Source: Clostridiales bacterium
GTDB lineage: Bacteria > Bacillota > Clostridia > Christensenellales > Aristaeellaceae
Assembly (NCBI GenBank): GCA_004557805.1
Contig: SFFS01000125.1
Coordinates: 1 to 7,122, forward strand
Length of the DNA stretch: 7,122 bases
Reading direction: 5' to 3'
Shown here piece after piece: positions 1 through 5,627 of the stretch. The notes under the pieces are model-generated. The model searched no databases. It was not told where the DNA came from and was given only the letters and a program-made list of their open reading frames with translations. How positions within the stretch are numbered: position 1 is the first letter of the stretch; each line of letters opens with the position of its first letter. Position numbers and translations under genes: made by a program.

Positions 1-17
1 GAAAATGCATTCCCCGC

Positions 18-62
18 CCCGCCTTCGCCCGGAAATTCCGAAGAATTTCAGAAGGCGGGTTT
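18..62 (+). terminator. Long hairpin, possible weak terminator of a gene left of the window
   Basis: A perfect 9-bp outer stem (CCCGCCTTC at 18-26 with GAAGGCGGG at 51-59) encloses a second perfect 7-bp stem (GAAATTC at 32-38 with GAATTTC at 43-49) around a CGAA loop. Only three T follow (60-62), so if this is a terminator it is weak. It would serve a rightward gene ending left of the window. It could instead be a processed RNA structure or a dispersed repeat. Confidence 0.45.
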
Positions 63-65
63 CCT

Positions 66-93
66 CCGTCAAAAAACGATAGTTTTTTGACGG
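66..93. repeat. Perfect 12-bp inverted repeat with GATA spacer
   Basis: CCGTCAAAAAAC (66-77) and GTTTTTTGACGG (82-93) are exact reverse complements around a 4-base GATA loop. The T-run lies inside the stem rather than after it, so it does not look like a standard terminator. It could be a regulator-binding palindrome, a bidirectional transcription end, or a dispersed intergenic repeat. Nothing in the window contains a second copy that I can see. Confidence 0.7.
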
Positions 94-97
94 CCTG

Positions 98-131
98 AAA
101 CGCTGCGGAGCATGGCTTCGCGGCGTTTTTT
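98..131 (+). terminator. Rho-independent terminator (rightward)
   Basis: The arm AAACGCTGCG (98-107) pairs with CGCGGCGTTT (119-128) through ten positions with one T-G wobble, around an 11-base loop. A six-T run (126-131) follows directly. This has the form of an intrinsic terminator reading rightward, so a gene probably ends left of the window. Read leftward, the hairpin is followed by only three T, so it may also help stop lysR transcription, but less well. Confidence 0.65.
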
Positions 132-135
132 GTAT

Positions 136-158
136 CTTTCAGCGCTGGGAGCTGAAAG
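136..158. repeat. 8-bp inverted repeat
   Basis: CTTTCAGC (136-143) and GCTGAAAG (151-158) are exact reverse complements with a 7-base loop. No T-run follows on either strand. It is one of several stacked inverted repeats in the convergent space downstream of the LysR gene. Confidence 0.5.
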
Positions 159-170
159 GGAAGAAGCGGC

Positions 171-217
171 GCGCGTGCGGGCCGCCGGGGGCGCGGCGGG
201 CAGGGGAGAGCACGCGC
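171..217. repeat. GC-rich nested hairpin just past the lysR stop
   Basis: GCGCGTGC (171-178) pairs exactly with GCACGCGC (210-217). A smaller CCGCC/GGCGG pair (182-186 with 195-199) sits inside the loop. This is the first structure a leftward lysR transcript would meet after its stop codon. No clear T-run follows on the minus strand, so its role as a lysR terminator is only a guess. Bases 1-236 otherwise contain no gene I can support. Confidence 0.35.
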
Positions 218-236
218 CCGGCGCATTTCGTCCGCC

Positions 237-1127
237 CTATGCTCTGTCCATGCGGTGCAGCAGCTGTCGTTCCAGCTCCTTTGCGGCGATACTCAGCGGC
301 TGGCCCTTGCGCTTGACGATCCGGATTTCGCGCTCCGGAAGCGGCTTTTCCGTTTCGATAACGGAAACGTCCTGCGCGCCCGCAAGGAATTCCTGCGGCA
401 CGAACCCGACGCCGAGATCGGCGCGCACCATCGGCAGAATCTGATCCGCCGTAGCGGCTTCGATATCCGGCTGAAAGCGAAGTCCCTCTTCCGCGAAAAA
501 CTGCGAATACAGCTCGTATGATTTTGTCTGCGTTCCCAGCGAAATGATCGGGAAGCGCAGCAGCTCCTCAAAACCGACGCGCCGCCCGGTCAGCGCGGAA
601 AACGCGGCGCTGCATACCGCCGTCTCGCGGAAGCTGCGGATGGTTTTCTCCTCGACGACGGCGGACTGTACCGTCGGTGTGGTAACGACGGCGATATCCG
701 CCGCGCCGTTCTTGATCGCGTCGATTGCCTGCGGCGTCGAATGATTGCTGATCTTCAGCCGCACGCCGGGGTGCTGCGCGCGATAGGCTTTTAGAACGGG
801 CAGCAGCGCGCAGTGCAGCGCCAGTTCGCTGGCCGCCACATAGACGCTGCCCTTCTCCATGTTCCTGCTGGCGATGATTTCCGCCTCGCCCGCCTCGATG
901 TTTTCCATTGCGACGGCGACGCGGTCGAACAGCCTTTCACCTTCAGAGGTCAGCGCCATGCCGCGGTTGTTGCGAATGAACAGCGGACAGCCCAGCTCGC
1001 TCTCCAGCGTCTTGATGGCGCGCGTCAGGTTCGGCTGGCTGTTGAGCAGCAGCTTCGCCGCATGCGTAATGCTGCCATATCTGGCGACATAATAAAAAAT
1101 CCGATAATAATCATAGCTGATGTACAT
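237..1127 (-). CDS. LysR-family transcriptional regulator
   Basis: This is a DNA-binding regulator of the LysR family, 296 residues, the usual length. The N-terminus has the winged helix-turn-helix (about residues 17-37, with the typical ITHAAKLL and NLTRAIKTLE pattern), then ELGCPLFIRNN and LTSEGERLF, which mark the end of the DNA-binding domain and the linker helix. The rest is the periplasmic-binding-like effector domain (VYVAASELALH, AADIAVVTT). The ATG at 1127 is preferred over an in-frame TTG nine codons upstream because a GGGGGG ribosome site lies seven bases before it and the family N-terminus begins there. It is divergent from the cytidylate-kinase-like gene across a shared promoter region, the classic arrangement for a LysR protein acting on its neighbour. 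The effector is unknown. The family call is very secure, the target is inference. Confidence 0.95.
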   Translation of the reverse strand: MYISYDYYRIFYYVARYGSITHAAKLLLNSQPNLTRAIKTLESELGCPLFIRNNRGMALTSEGERLFDRVAVAMENIEAGEAEIIASRNMEKGSVYVAASELALHCALLPVLKAYRAQHPGVRLKISNHSTPQAIDAIKNGAADIAVVTTPTVQSAVVEEKTIRSFRETAVCSAAFSALTGRRVGFEELLRFPIISLGTQTKSYELYSQFFAEEGLRFQPDIEAATADQILPMVRADLGVGFVPQEFLAGAQDVSVIETEKPLPEREIRIVKRKGQPLSIAAKELERQLLHRMDRA

Positions 1128-1168
1128 TTGGCCGCCCCCCGCTGTTTGCTGCAATCCGATTTTGATAT

Positions 1169-1197
1169 ATTATACATGCCTGATAGAGATTTTACAT
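1169..1197 (-). promoter_or_regulatory. Likely lysR promoter
   Basis: On the minus strand a perfect TATAAT -10 lies at 1174-1169. The -35 at about 1197-1192 (ATGTAA) is poor, matching only three of six consensus bases, as expected for a gene needing control. The predicted start of transcription near 1162 gives a leader of about 35 bases before the ATG at 1127. Confidence 0.5.
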
Positions 1198-1219
1198 ATG
1201 ACAGCAGATGTATTATAAA
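1191..1219 (+). promoter_or_regulatory. Promoter of the cytidylate-kinase-like / MATE unit
   Basis: TTTACA (1191-1196) and TATAAA (1214-1219) each match five of six sigma-A consensus bases and are separated by exactly 17 bases. The predicted transcription start is near 1226, about 40 bases before the ATG at 1265. The -35 box overlaps the -35 region of the divergent lysR promoter, so a regulator bound here could affect both. Confidence 0.6.
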
Positions 1220-1264
1220 TACGGCCGTGTCCGAAAGTCAAGAGAAAGCGTGGGGGAATGGAAC

Positions 1265-1879
1265 ATGAAAACCACAATTCTTTGCATTGGCCGGCAATAT
1301 GGCAGCGGCGGCCGCGAGGTGGGCGAAACGCTTGCGCGCAGGCTCGGCGTCGTTTGCTATGACAAGCTGCTCATTCAGCAGGCAGCGAAAGACGCGGGGA
1401 TGAGCGAAGCCGCCGTTGAAAGCGGAGACGAGCAGCCGATCGGCCTTGGCCTTGCGGTGTCCGGAAATCCTTTCGCCGATACCGCCGCGCTGAACGACGC
1501 TTTTTATTCCGAACGGCAGCGCGTGTTTTCCGCCGAACGGGACGCCGTCCTTGAAATCGCGGACAGGGGGCCGTGCGTGATGATTGGACGCTGCGCGTCG
1601 TCCATTCTCCGCAGCGCGGAGCGCGACGTGCTTTCCGTGTTCATCTACGCCGATGACGACGACCGCGCGCGCCGCATCGCACGGCGCAACGGAATCGACG
1701 CAAAGGCCGCGCTGCGCAAAATGCAGAAAATCGACCGCATGCGCCGCAGATACTTCGATTTCTATTCCGATACGCCGTGGGGCGAGCCCGCCAGCTACGA
1801 TCTGATGCTCTCCTCCAGCTGCTATGGAATCGACGGCACGGCGGAGGTTATCCTCCGGGCGATTACAAAAGAAATGTAA
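1265..1879 (+). CDS. Cytidylate-kinase-like P-loop protein
   Basis: This 204-residue protein belongs to the cytidylate-kinase-like group of P-loop NTPases. The nucleotide-binding loop is GRQYGSGGREVG (residues 9-20). It is glycine-rich but lacks the GK[ST] lysine, a feature I recall as common in this group. Further marks are CYDKLLIQQAA (31-41), the strand VMIGRCASS (105-113), and an arginine-rich lid-like segment (R134 to R162, RRIARRNG then RMRRRYFDFYSD). By family, nucleoside-monophosphate phosphorylation is expected, but many members lie beside regulators and lack a tested activity. The start at 1265 is preferred over ATG 1208 because of GGGGGA at 1252-1257 and because family homology begins at MKTTILCIGRQYGSGG; 1208 also lies within the promoter. 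The gene is followed closely by the small membrane protein, probably in one operon. Confidence 0.88.
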   Translation: MKTTILCIGRQYGSGGREVGETLARRLGVVCYDKLLIQQAAKDAGMSEAAVESGDEQPIGLGLAVSGNPFADTAALNDAFYSERQRVFSAERDAVLEIADRGPCVMIGRCASSILRSAERDVLSVFIYADDDDRARRIARRNGIDAKAALRKMQKIDRMRRRYFDFYSDTPWGEPASYDLMLSSSCYGIDGTAEVILRAITKEM

Positions 1880-1892
1880 GGATGCGAAAAAA

Positions 1893-2168
1893 ATGGATCG
1901 TCTGTTTGAAATTCTCATGACGCTGTGCCTGGACGCGGCGATGCTTGTTTTTGTGCTGAGCCTTGCGCGCAGCGGCGGCAAAAGCGTCGCGCATGCGCGG
2001 CTGATTTCCATTACGATGAGCGTCGGGTTCCTGCTCGGTGCGGCGGCGCACTGCATCGACGGCGTAAACGCCGCGCTGCTGCTCGACGCGCTCGGCTTTA
2101 TCCTCTCTTATACGGCCGCACTGTTCACGTTCCCGCCCAAGCGCACGGAGGTTCGCAGCGATGAATAG
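1893..2168 (+). CDS. Small hydrophobic membrane protein, function unknown
   Basis: This 91-residue protein has three likely membrane helices, at about residues 5-22 (FEILMTLCLDAAMLVFVL), 33-50, and 54-75, joined by short charged loops, with a basic and acidic C-terminal tail. There is no signal peptide cleavage site and no recognised domain. ATG 1893 is preferred to the upstream ATG at 1824, which lies within the kinase-like gene. AAGGATG (1878-1884) sits eight bases before 1893. The stop codon (2166-2168) falls inside the first codons of the MATE gene, so the two are probably translationally coupled. The position suggests an accessory membrane subunit or regulator of the exporter, but this is inference only. 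Confidence 0.72.
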   Translation: MDRLFEILMTLCLDAAMLVFVLSLARSGGKSVAHARLISITMSVGFLLGAAAHCIDGVNAALLLDALGFILSYTAALFTFPPKRTEVRSDE

Positions 2169-3489
2169 AGACCTGACCGTCGGCAGGCCGGAGAGCGTGC
2201 TGCGCCGGTTCTGTCTGCCGCTTTTCGGCAGCATCATCTTCCAGCAGCTCTATAATATCGCCGACAGCTTCGTCGCCGGAAAATTCATCGGCGATAACGC
2301 GCTGGCGGCCGTCGGCAACAGCTATGAAATCACGCTGATTTTCATCGCCTTTGCGTTCGGCTGCAACATCGGCTGTTCCGTCCTCGCGGCGCAGCTGTTC
2401 GGAGCGAAGCGGTATGACGAGCTGAAAACCGCCGTCTCCACCGCGCTGATTGCCAGCAGCGCGCTCTGCCTTGCGCTGATGCTCGCCGGAACGCTCGGCT
2501 GCGACGGCCTTTTGAAGCTGATCCGCACGCCGCAGGAAGTGTTTGCCGATTCGCGGCTGTATCTGGATATCTACATTTACGGCCTGCCGTTTGTGTTCCT
2601 GTATAACGTGGCGACCGGCATTTTTTCCGCGCTGGGTGATTCAAGAACGCCGTTTGTGTTCCTCGCCTGCTCCTCGCTTTCCAATATCGGGATGGATATC
2701 CTGTTCGTCACAGCGTTCGGAATGGGCGTAGACGGCGTTGCGTGGGCGACGTTCCTTTGCCAGGGCGTTAGCTGCGTGCTGGCGCTTGTAGTGGTTTTCC
2801 GGCGTTTTCGCCGGATAAAGACCGAGGGCAGGCATTCTCTGTTTTCATGGCGGCATCTGAAGCGCTTCGCCGTTGTGGCGGTTCCGAGCATTTTGCAGCA
2901 GAGCTTCATTTCCGTCGGAAATATTATCATTCAGAGCGTTATCAACGGGTTCGGCGCGTCCGTCATGGCGGGCTATTCCGCTGCGGTCAAGCTGAACAAC
3001 ATGGTTATCACTTCGCTCACTACGCTGGGCAACGGCATTTCCAACTTTACGGCGCAGAACCTGGGCGCGGGAAAGTACGACCGCATCAGGGCGGGCTTTC
3101 GCGCGGGGCTGAAGCTTGTCTGGACGCTTTGCGTGCCGCTTGCGCTGCTGTACGTTTTCGCCTGCCGTCCGCTGATCCATATCTTCCTTGACAGCCCGAC
3201 GGGGCCGGCAATGGATACCGGCGCTGCGTTTCTGCGAATCGTCGCGCCGTTCTATTTTGTCATCGCAGCCAAGCTCGTTTCCGACGGCGTGCTGCGCGGC
3301 GCGGGGCTGATGAAAAAGTTCATGGCGGCGACGTTTACCGATCTGATTCTGCGCGTAGCGCTTGCAGTGCTGCTTTCCCGCACGGCGCTGCAAACTACCG
3401 GCATCTGGCTTTCCTGGCCCATCGGCTGGACGGTCGCGATGGCGCTGTCCATTGCGTTTTATGCGACGGAAAAATGGGGAACGGAATAA
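2161..3489 (+). CDS. MATE-family multidrug/small-molecule efflux transporter
   Basis: This 442-residue inner-membrane protein has the length and twelve-helix layout of the MATE family (NorM/DinF-like), which exports cationic drugs or metabolites using a sodium or proton gradient. Diagnostic segments include the N-terminal PLFGSIIFQQLYNIADSFVAG, GDNALAAVGNS, the GCSVLAAQLFGAKRYDE loop, the mid-protein IIIQSVINGFGASVMAGYSAA, and the repeat-two equivalents GNGISNFTAQNLGAGKYDR and VSDGVLRGAGLM. Both halves show the internal duplication of the family (AAQLFGAKRYD versus TAQNLGAGKYD). The ATG is preceded by GGAGG (2147-2151) with a nine-base gap, and overlaps the small membrane-protein stop by eight bases. 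A strong terminator follows 23 bases after the stop. The substrate cannot be told from sequence. Confidence 0.95.
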   Translation: MNRDLTVGRPESVLRRFCLPLFGSIIFQQLYNIADSFVAGKFIGDNALAAVGNSYEITLIFIAFAFGCNIGCSVLAAQLFGAKRYDELKTAVSTALIASSALCLALMLAGTLGCDGLLKLIRTPQEVFADSRLYLDIYIYGLPFVFLYNVATGIFSALGDSRTPFVFLACSSLSNIGMDILFVTAFGMGVDGVAWATFLCQGVSCVLALVVVFRRFRRIKTEGRHSLFSWRHLKRFAVVAVPSILQQSFISVGNIIIQSVINGFGASVMAGYSAAVKLNNMVITSLTTLGNGISNFTAQNLGAGKYDRIRAGFRAGLKLVWTLCVPLALLYVFACRPLIHIFLDSPTGPAMDTGAAFLRIVAPFYFVIAAKLVSDGVLRGAGLMKKFMAATFTDLILRVALAVLLSRTALQTTGIWLSWPIGWTVAMALSIAFYATEKWGTE

Positions 3490-3512
3490 AACGCTGTATT
3501 TCCATTCGAGCG

Positions 3513-3546
3513 GGCGCTCCGCATCCATGCGGCGGAGCGCCTTTTT
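3513..3546 (+). terminator. Rho-independent terminator after the MATE gene
   Basis: GGCGCTCCGC (3513-3522) and GCGGAGCGCC (3532-3541) form a perfect 10-bp GC-rich stem around a 9-base loop, followed immediately by TTTTT (3542-3546). This is a strong intrinsic terminator that separates the MATE unit from the TetR unit. Confidence 0.9.
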
Positions 3547-3557
3547 GCGGCATCTTC

Positions 3558-3586
3558 TTGACAGACATGCGCGGCGCCGGTATAAT
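3558..3586 (+). promoter_or_regulatory. Consensus sigma-A promoter of the TetR gene
   Basis: TTGACA (3558-3563) and TATAAT (3581-3586) are both perfect consensus boxes with the ideal 17-base spacing. The predicted start near 3593 gives a leader of about 40 bases. A promoter this strong before a TetR gene is usual only when the protein represses itself. Confidence 0.9.
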
Positions 3587-3594
3587 ATGACTCG

Positions 3595-3613
3595 TTTGAT
3601 GAAATTGGTCAAA
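3595..3613 (+). promoter_or_regulatory. Probable TetR autoregulatory operator
   Basis: TTTGA (3595-3599) and TCAAA (3609-3613) are the ends of a 19-base imperfect palindrome; 14 of the 19 positions agree with the reverse complement. It lies just after the predicted transcription start and before the ribosome site, where a bound dimer would block transcription. Assigning it to the TetR protein downstream is inference. Confidence 0.5.
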
Positions 3614-3632
3614 AATTTATGGAGCGTGCGTT

Positions 3633-4217
3633 GTGGCGTTTTCAGAGCGGCAGAATGAGACCATCCGCCGGGCGCTGATTCAGGAAGCCCGGCATTGCGC
3701 GGTCATCATCGGGATGCGCAAAACGTCCGTGGAACAGCTGACGGAAGCGGCGGGAATTTCCAAAGGTTCCTTTTATAAATTCTTCGACTCCAAGGAGATG
3801 CTCTTTTTCGCCGTGCTGGAGGACGTTCATACGGAGGTTTTCGAGATTGCGGAAAAAGCGCTGCGGCAGAACGAAGCGCTGGCTCCTGCCCGGCGTGCGG
3901 CGGAGGCGATTCTCGCGGCTTGCCGCCGGCTTTCCGAAACCGGCGACATGACGTTCATCGAGAACGACGCGGAGTTTCTGCTGCGCAGGCTTCCGGCGGA
4001 GATCAAGACCGCGCATTATCACGACGACGAGACGCACATCCGCGCGCTTCTGGAACAGAGCGGGCTTCGGCCGCCGTGCGGGACGGCGCTGGCCGCCGCC
4101 ACGGTGCGCGGCCTGGTGCTGACCGTGTCCCATCAGGAGCAGATCGGGCCGCTGTATCCCAGGATGCTGGAAACGCTGGTATACGGCGCGTGCGAGGAGC
4201 TGTTCCGCACAGAATGA
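3633..4217 (+). CDS. TetR/AcrR-family transcriptional repressor
   Basis: This 194-residue protein has the TetR length and layout. Residues 31-51 form the helix-turn-helix (TSVEQLTEAAGISKGSFYKFF, a very typical TetR match), preceded by helix 1 (ETIRRALIQEA) and followed by KEMLFFAVLED. The remainder is an all-helical ligand-binding and dimer domain that cannot be assigned a ligand. The start is GTG at 3633, supported by GGAG (3621-3624) with an eight-base gap. The gene has its own consensus promoter and a candidate operator, and is followed by a methyltransferase-hydrolase cluster on the same strand with a second palindrome between them. The simplest reading is a local repressor of itself and of that cluster. 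Confidence 0.93.
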   Translation: MAFSERQNETIRRALIQEARHCAVIIGMRKTSVEQLTEAAGISKGSFYKFFDSKEMLFFAVLEDVHTEVFEIAEKALRQNEALAPARRAAEAILAACRRLSETGDMTFIENDAEFLLRRLPAEIKTAHYHDDETHIRALLEQSGLRPPCGTALAAATVRGLVLTVSHQEQIGPLYPRMLETLVYGACEELFRTE

Positions 4218-4239
4218 AAGCTGCCGCAGGGCGGCTTTT
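4217..4239 (+). terminator. Short terminator after the TetR gene
   Basis: AAAGCTGCC (4217-4225) pairs with GGCGGCTTT (4230-4238), with one T-G wobble, around a 4-base GCAG loop, and TTTT lies at 4236-4239. The T-run is short and partly in the stem, so read-through into the methyltransferases is plausible. The hairpin begins on the last base of the TetR stop codon. Confidence 0.6.
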
Positions 4240-4246
4240 CAAAACC

Positions 4247-4274
4247 TTGATGGTTAGTTTATTCTAACCATCAA
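4247..4274 (+). promoter_or_regulatory. Perfect inverted repeat, probable operator of the methyltransferase cluster
   Basis: TTGATGGTTAG (4247-4257) and CTAACCATCAA (4264-4274) are exact reverse complements around TTTATT. It lies 45 bases before the first methyltransferase start and has no T-run after it, so an operator is likelier than a terminator. The TTGATG half matches the left half of the palindrome in front of the TetR gene. A weak promoter may overlap it (TTTTCA at 4236-4241, 18 bases, TATTCT at 4260-4265, each four of six), which would place the operator over the -10 box. The promoter is uncertain, the repeat is certain. Confidence 0.65.
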
Positions 4275-4319
4275 ACGCTCGCGGACGACGCGTTTCGAAC
4301 ATGAGGGGAGAAAACGGGA

Positions 4320-5006
4320 ATGGACAGAAAAGAAGCGATTCGCAGCGCTTACCGCCTGACGGGCAGCAATCATTTTTACGACGGCATGATTACCTGTTCT
4401 ACGCTGCCGGGAAAAGCGGTGTGCCGCCTTGTGTGGGATATGAACAGGCGGGAGTGCGATGAATATCTGGAAAAGGCCCTGACCGGCATTCCGGAAGGCT
4501 TTTCCGGACGGATCCTCGAAGCGCCGGTGGGGACGGGGATTCTGACCATGCCGCTGTATAAAACCCTGCCGGAGGCGGACGTAACCTGCATCGATTATTC
4601 GGCGGATATGATGGCGCAGGCGCGGGAAAAGGCGGAACGGCTGGAACTGAAAAACGTTGCGTTTCGGCAGGGGGACGTGGGAAGTCTGCCTTATGACGAC
4701 GGCAGCTTCGACGTTGTGCTGTCGCTCAATGGGTTCCATGCTTTCCCGGACAAGGAAGCGGCCTACCGCGAAACCTTTCGCGTGCTCAGGCCCGGCGGCA
4801 CGTTTTGCGGCTGCTTTTATGTGAAGGGCGAATGCGGACGGACAGACCGGCTGATCCGCCGCGCTTATGAGCCGATGAAGTTTTTCACGCCGCCCTATGA
4901 AACGGCGGGCAGCCTGCGGGAAAGGCTTGAGAAAATGTACGCCCGGGTGGAAATGGGGTGCGTGAAAAGCATCGCGTGGTTCGTCTGCCGCAAGGAGGAG
5001 AAATAG
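4320..5006 (+). CDS. Class I SAM-dependent methyltransferase (first of two)
   Basis: This 228-residue enzyme has the Rossmann-type methyltransferase core in the Methyltransf_11/UbiE style. The SAM-binding motif I is ILEAPVGTG (residues 65-73), a variant in which the first glycine of the usual ExGxGxG is replaced (A-P in its place). The acidic residue after strand 2 is D92 (CIDYSADMM), GDV follows at 118-120, then FDVVLSLNGFH (130-140) and FRVLRPGG (153-160). An N-terminal helical stretch of about 60 residues (RLTGSNHFYDGMI) precedes the core and may hold substrate contacts. The ATG has AGGGGAG (4304-4310) nine bases before it. Only three bases separate its stop from the next methyltransferase start. 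Likely acts on a small molecule in the cytoplasm; the substrate is unknown. Confidence 0.92.
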   Translation: MDRKEAIRSAYRLTGSNHFYDGMITCSTLPGKAVCRLVWDMNRRECDEYLEKALTGIPEGFSGRILEAPVGTGILTMPLYKTLPEADVTCIDYSADMMAQAREKAERLELKNVAFRQGDVGSLPYDDGSFDVVLSLNGFHAFPDKEAAYRETFRVLRPGGTFCGCFYVKGECGRTDRLIRRAYEPMKFFTPPYETAGSLRERLEKMYARVEMGCVKSIAWFVCRKEEK

Positions 5007-5009
5007 AGC

Positions 5010-5618
5010 ATGTCGTTTTTTGAAAACACGCGCAGGCCGCAGGGGCTGGGCGGCAAGCTGATGGTTTCGATGATGAACGTTGGACATCGCGCGCTGGCAA
5101 AGTGGGGGCTTCAGTTCCTGAACGTCCCCGCGGATGCGCAGATTCTGGATTGCGGCTGCGGCGGCGGAGCGAACCTCAAAACGCTTTTGCAGATGTGTCC
5201 GGACGGTGCGGCTGTGGGCGTGGATTATTCGCCTGTCAGCGTGGAGAAGGCGCGAAAGGTCAATCGAAAGGCGATTGAATGCGGCCGCTGCGCGGTAACG
5301 CAGGGAAGCGTTGCGGAGCTGCCCTTCGCGGCCTTGCGGTTCGATCTGGCTACCGCCTTTGAGACGGTCTACTTCTGGCCCGACCTGCCGCAGTGCTTCC
5401 GGGAGGTTTCCCGGGTGCTCAGGCCCGGCGGCGTGTTCTTCATCTGCAACGAATGCAGCGGCGAGAACGAGAAGGACGACCGGTGGACGGAGATCATCGA
5501 AGGCATGACCGTCTATCGGGAGGGGCAGCTGTGGGAAGCGCTGCGGCAGGCCGGTTTCAGCGGCGTGCAGACGCACAAAAACGAAAAAGGATGGCTCTGC
5601 GCCATTGCAAAGAAATGA
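5010..5618 (+). CDS. Class I SAM-dependent methyltransferase (second of two)
   Basis: This 202-residue protein is a second, clearly distinct class I methyltransferase. Motif I is the canonical ILDCGCGGG (residues 45-53), with the acidic residue in VDYSP (71-75), QGSVAELPF (98-106), the core segment FDLATAFETVYFWPDL (111-126), and VLRPGGVFF (136-144). The C-terminal part (GQLWEALRQAGFSGV) fits the substrate-side lid of this family. AGGAGG (4993-4998), within the end of the preceding gene, lies 11 bases before the ATG. Apart from the shared fold motifs the two proteins do not look like recent duplicates, so they may methylate at different steps or form a heteromeric pair. Substrate unknown. Confidence 0.93.
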   Translation: MSFFENTRRPQGLGGKLMVSMMNVGHRALAKWGLQFLNVPADAQILDCGCGGGANLKTLLQMCPDGAAVGVDYSPVSVEKARKVNRKAIECGRCAVTQGSVAELPFAALRFDLATAFETVYFWPDLPQCFREVSRVLRPGGVFFICNECSGENEKDDRWTEIIEGMTVYREGQLWEALRQAGFSGVQTHKNEKGWLCAIAKK

Positions 5619-5627
5619 GGAGAAAGC

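Noticed and set aside
112..444. A 110-codon plus-strand frame overlapping the left repeats and the end of lysR
   Set aside because: It begins in the loop of the terminator hairpin, has low-complexity Ala/Arg/Ser composition, and lies antisense to the secure LysR effector domain.
1152..1154. TTG at 1154 as the start of the LysR protein
   Set aside because: It adds nine residues not typical of the family, and the ATG at 1127 has a GGGGGG ribosome site at the right distance.
1238..2056. A 272-codon minus-strand open frame opposite the kinase-like gene
   Set aside because: No recognisable motifs, crosses two plus-strand genes, and has the residue bias of a GC shadow.
2845..3612. A 255-codon minus-strand open frame opposite the MATE gene
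   Set aside because: Composition is Arg/Gln/His-rich and low in hydrophobic residues, it runs through the terminator and TetR promoter, and the MATE reading is unmistakable.
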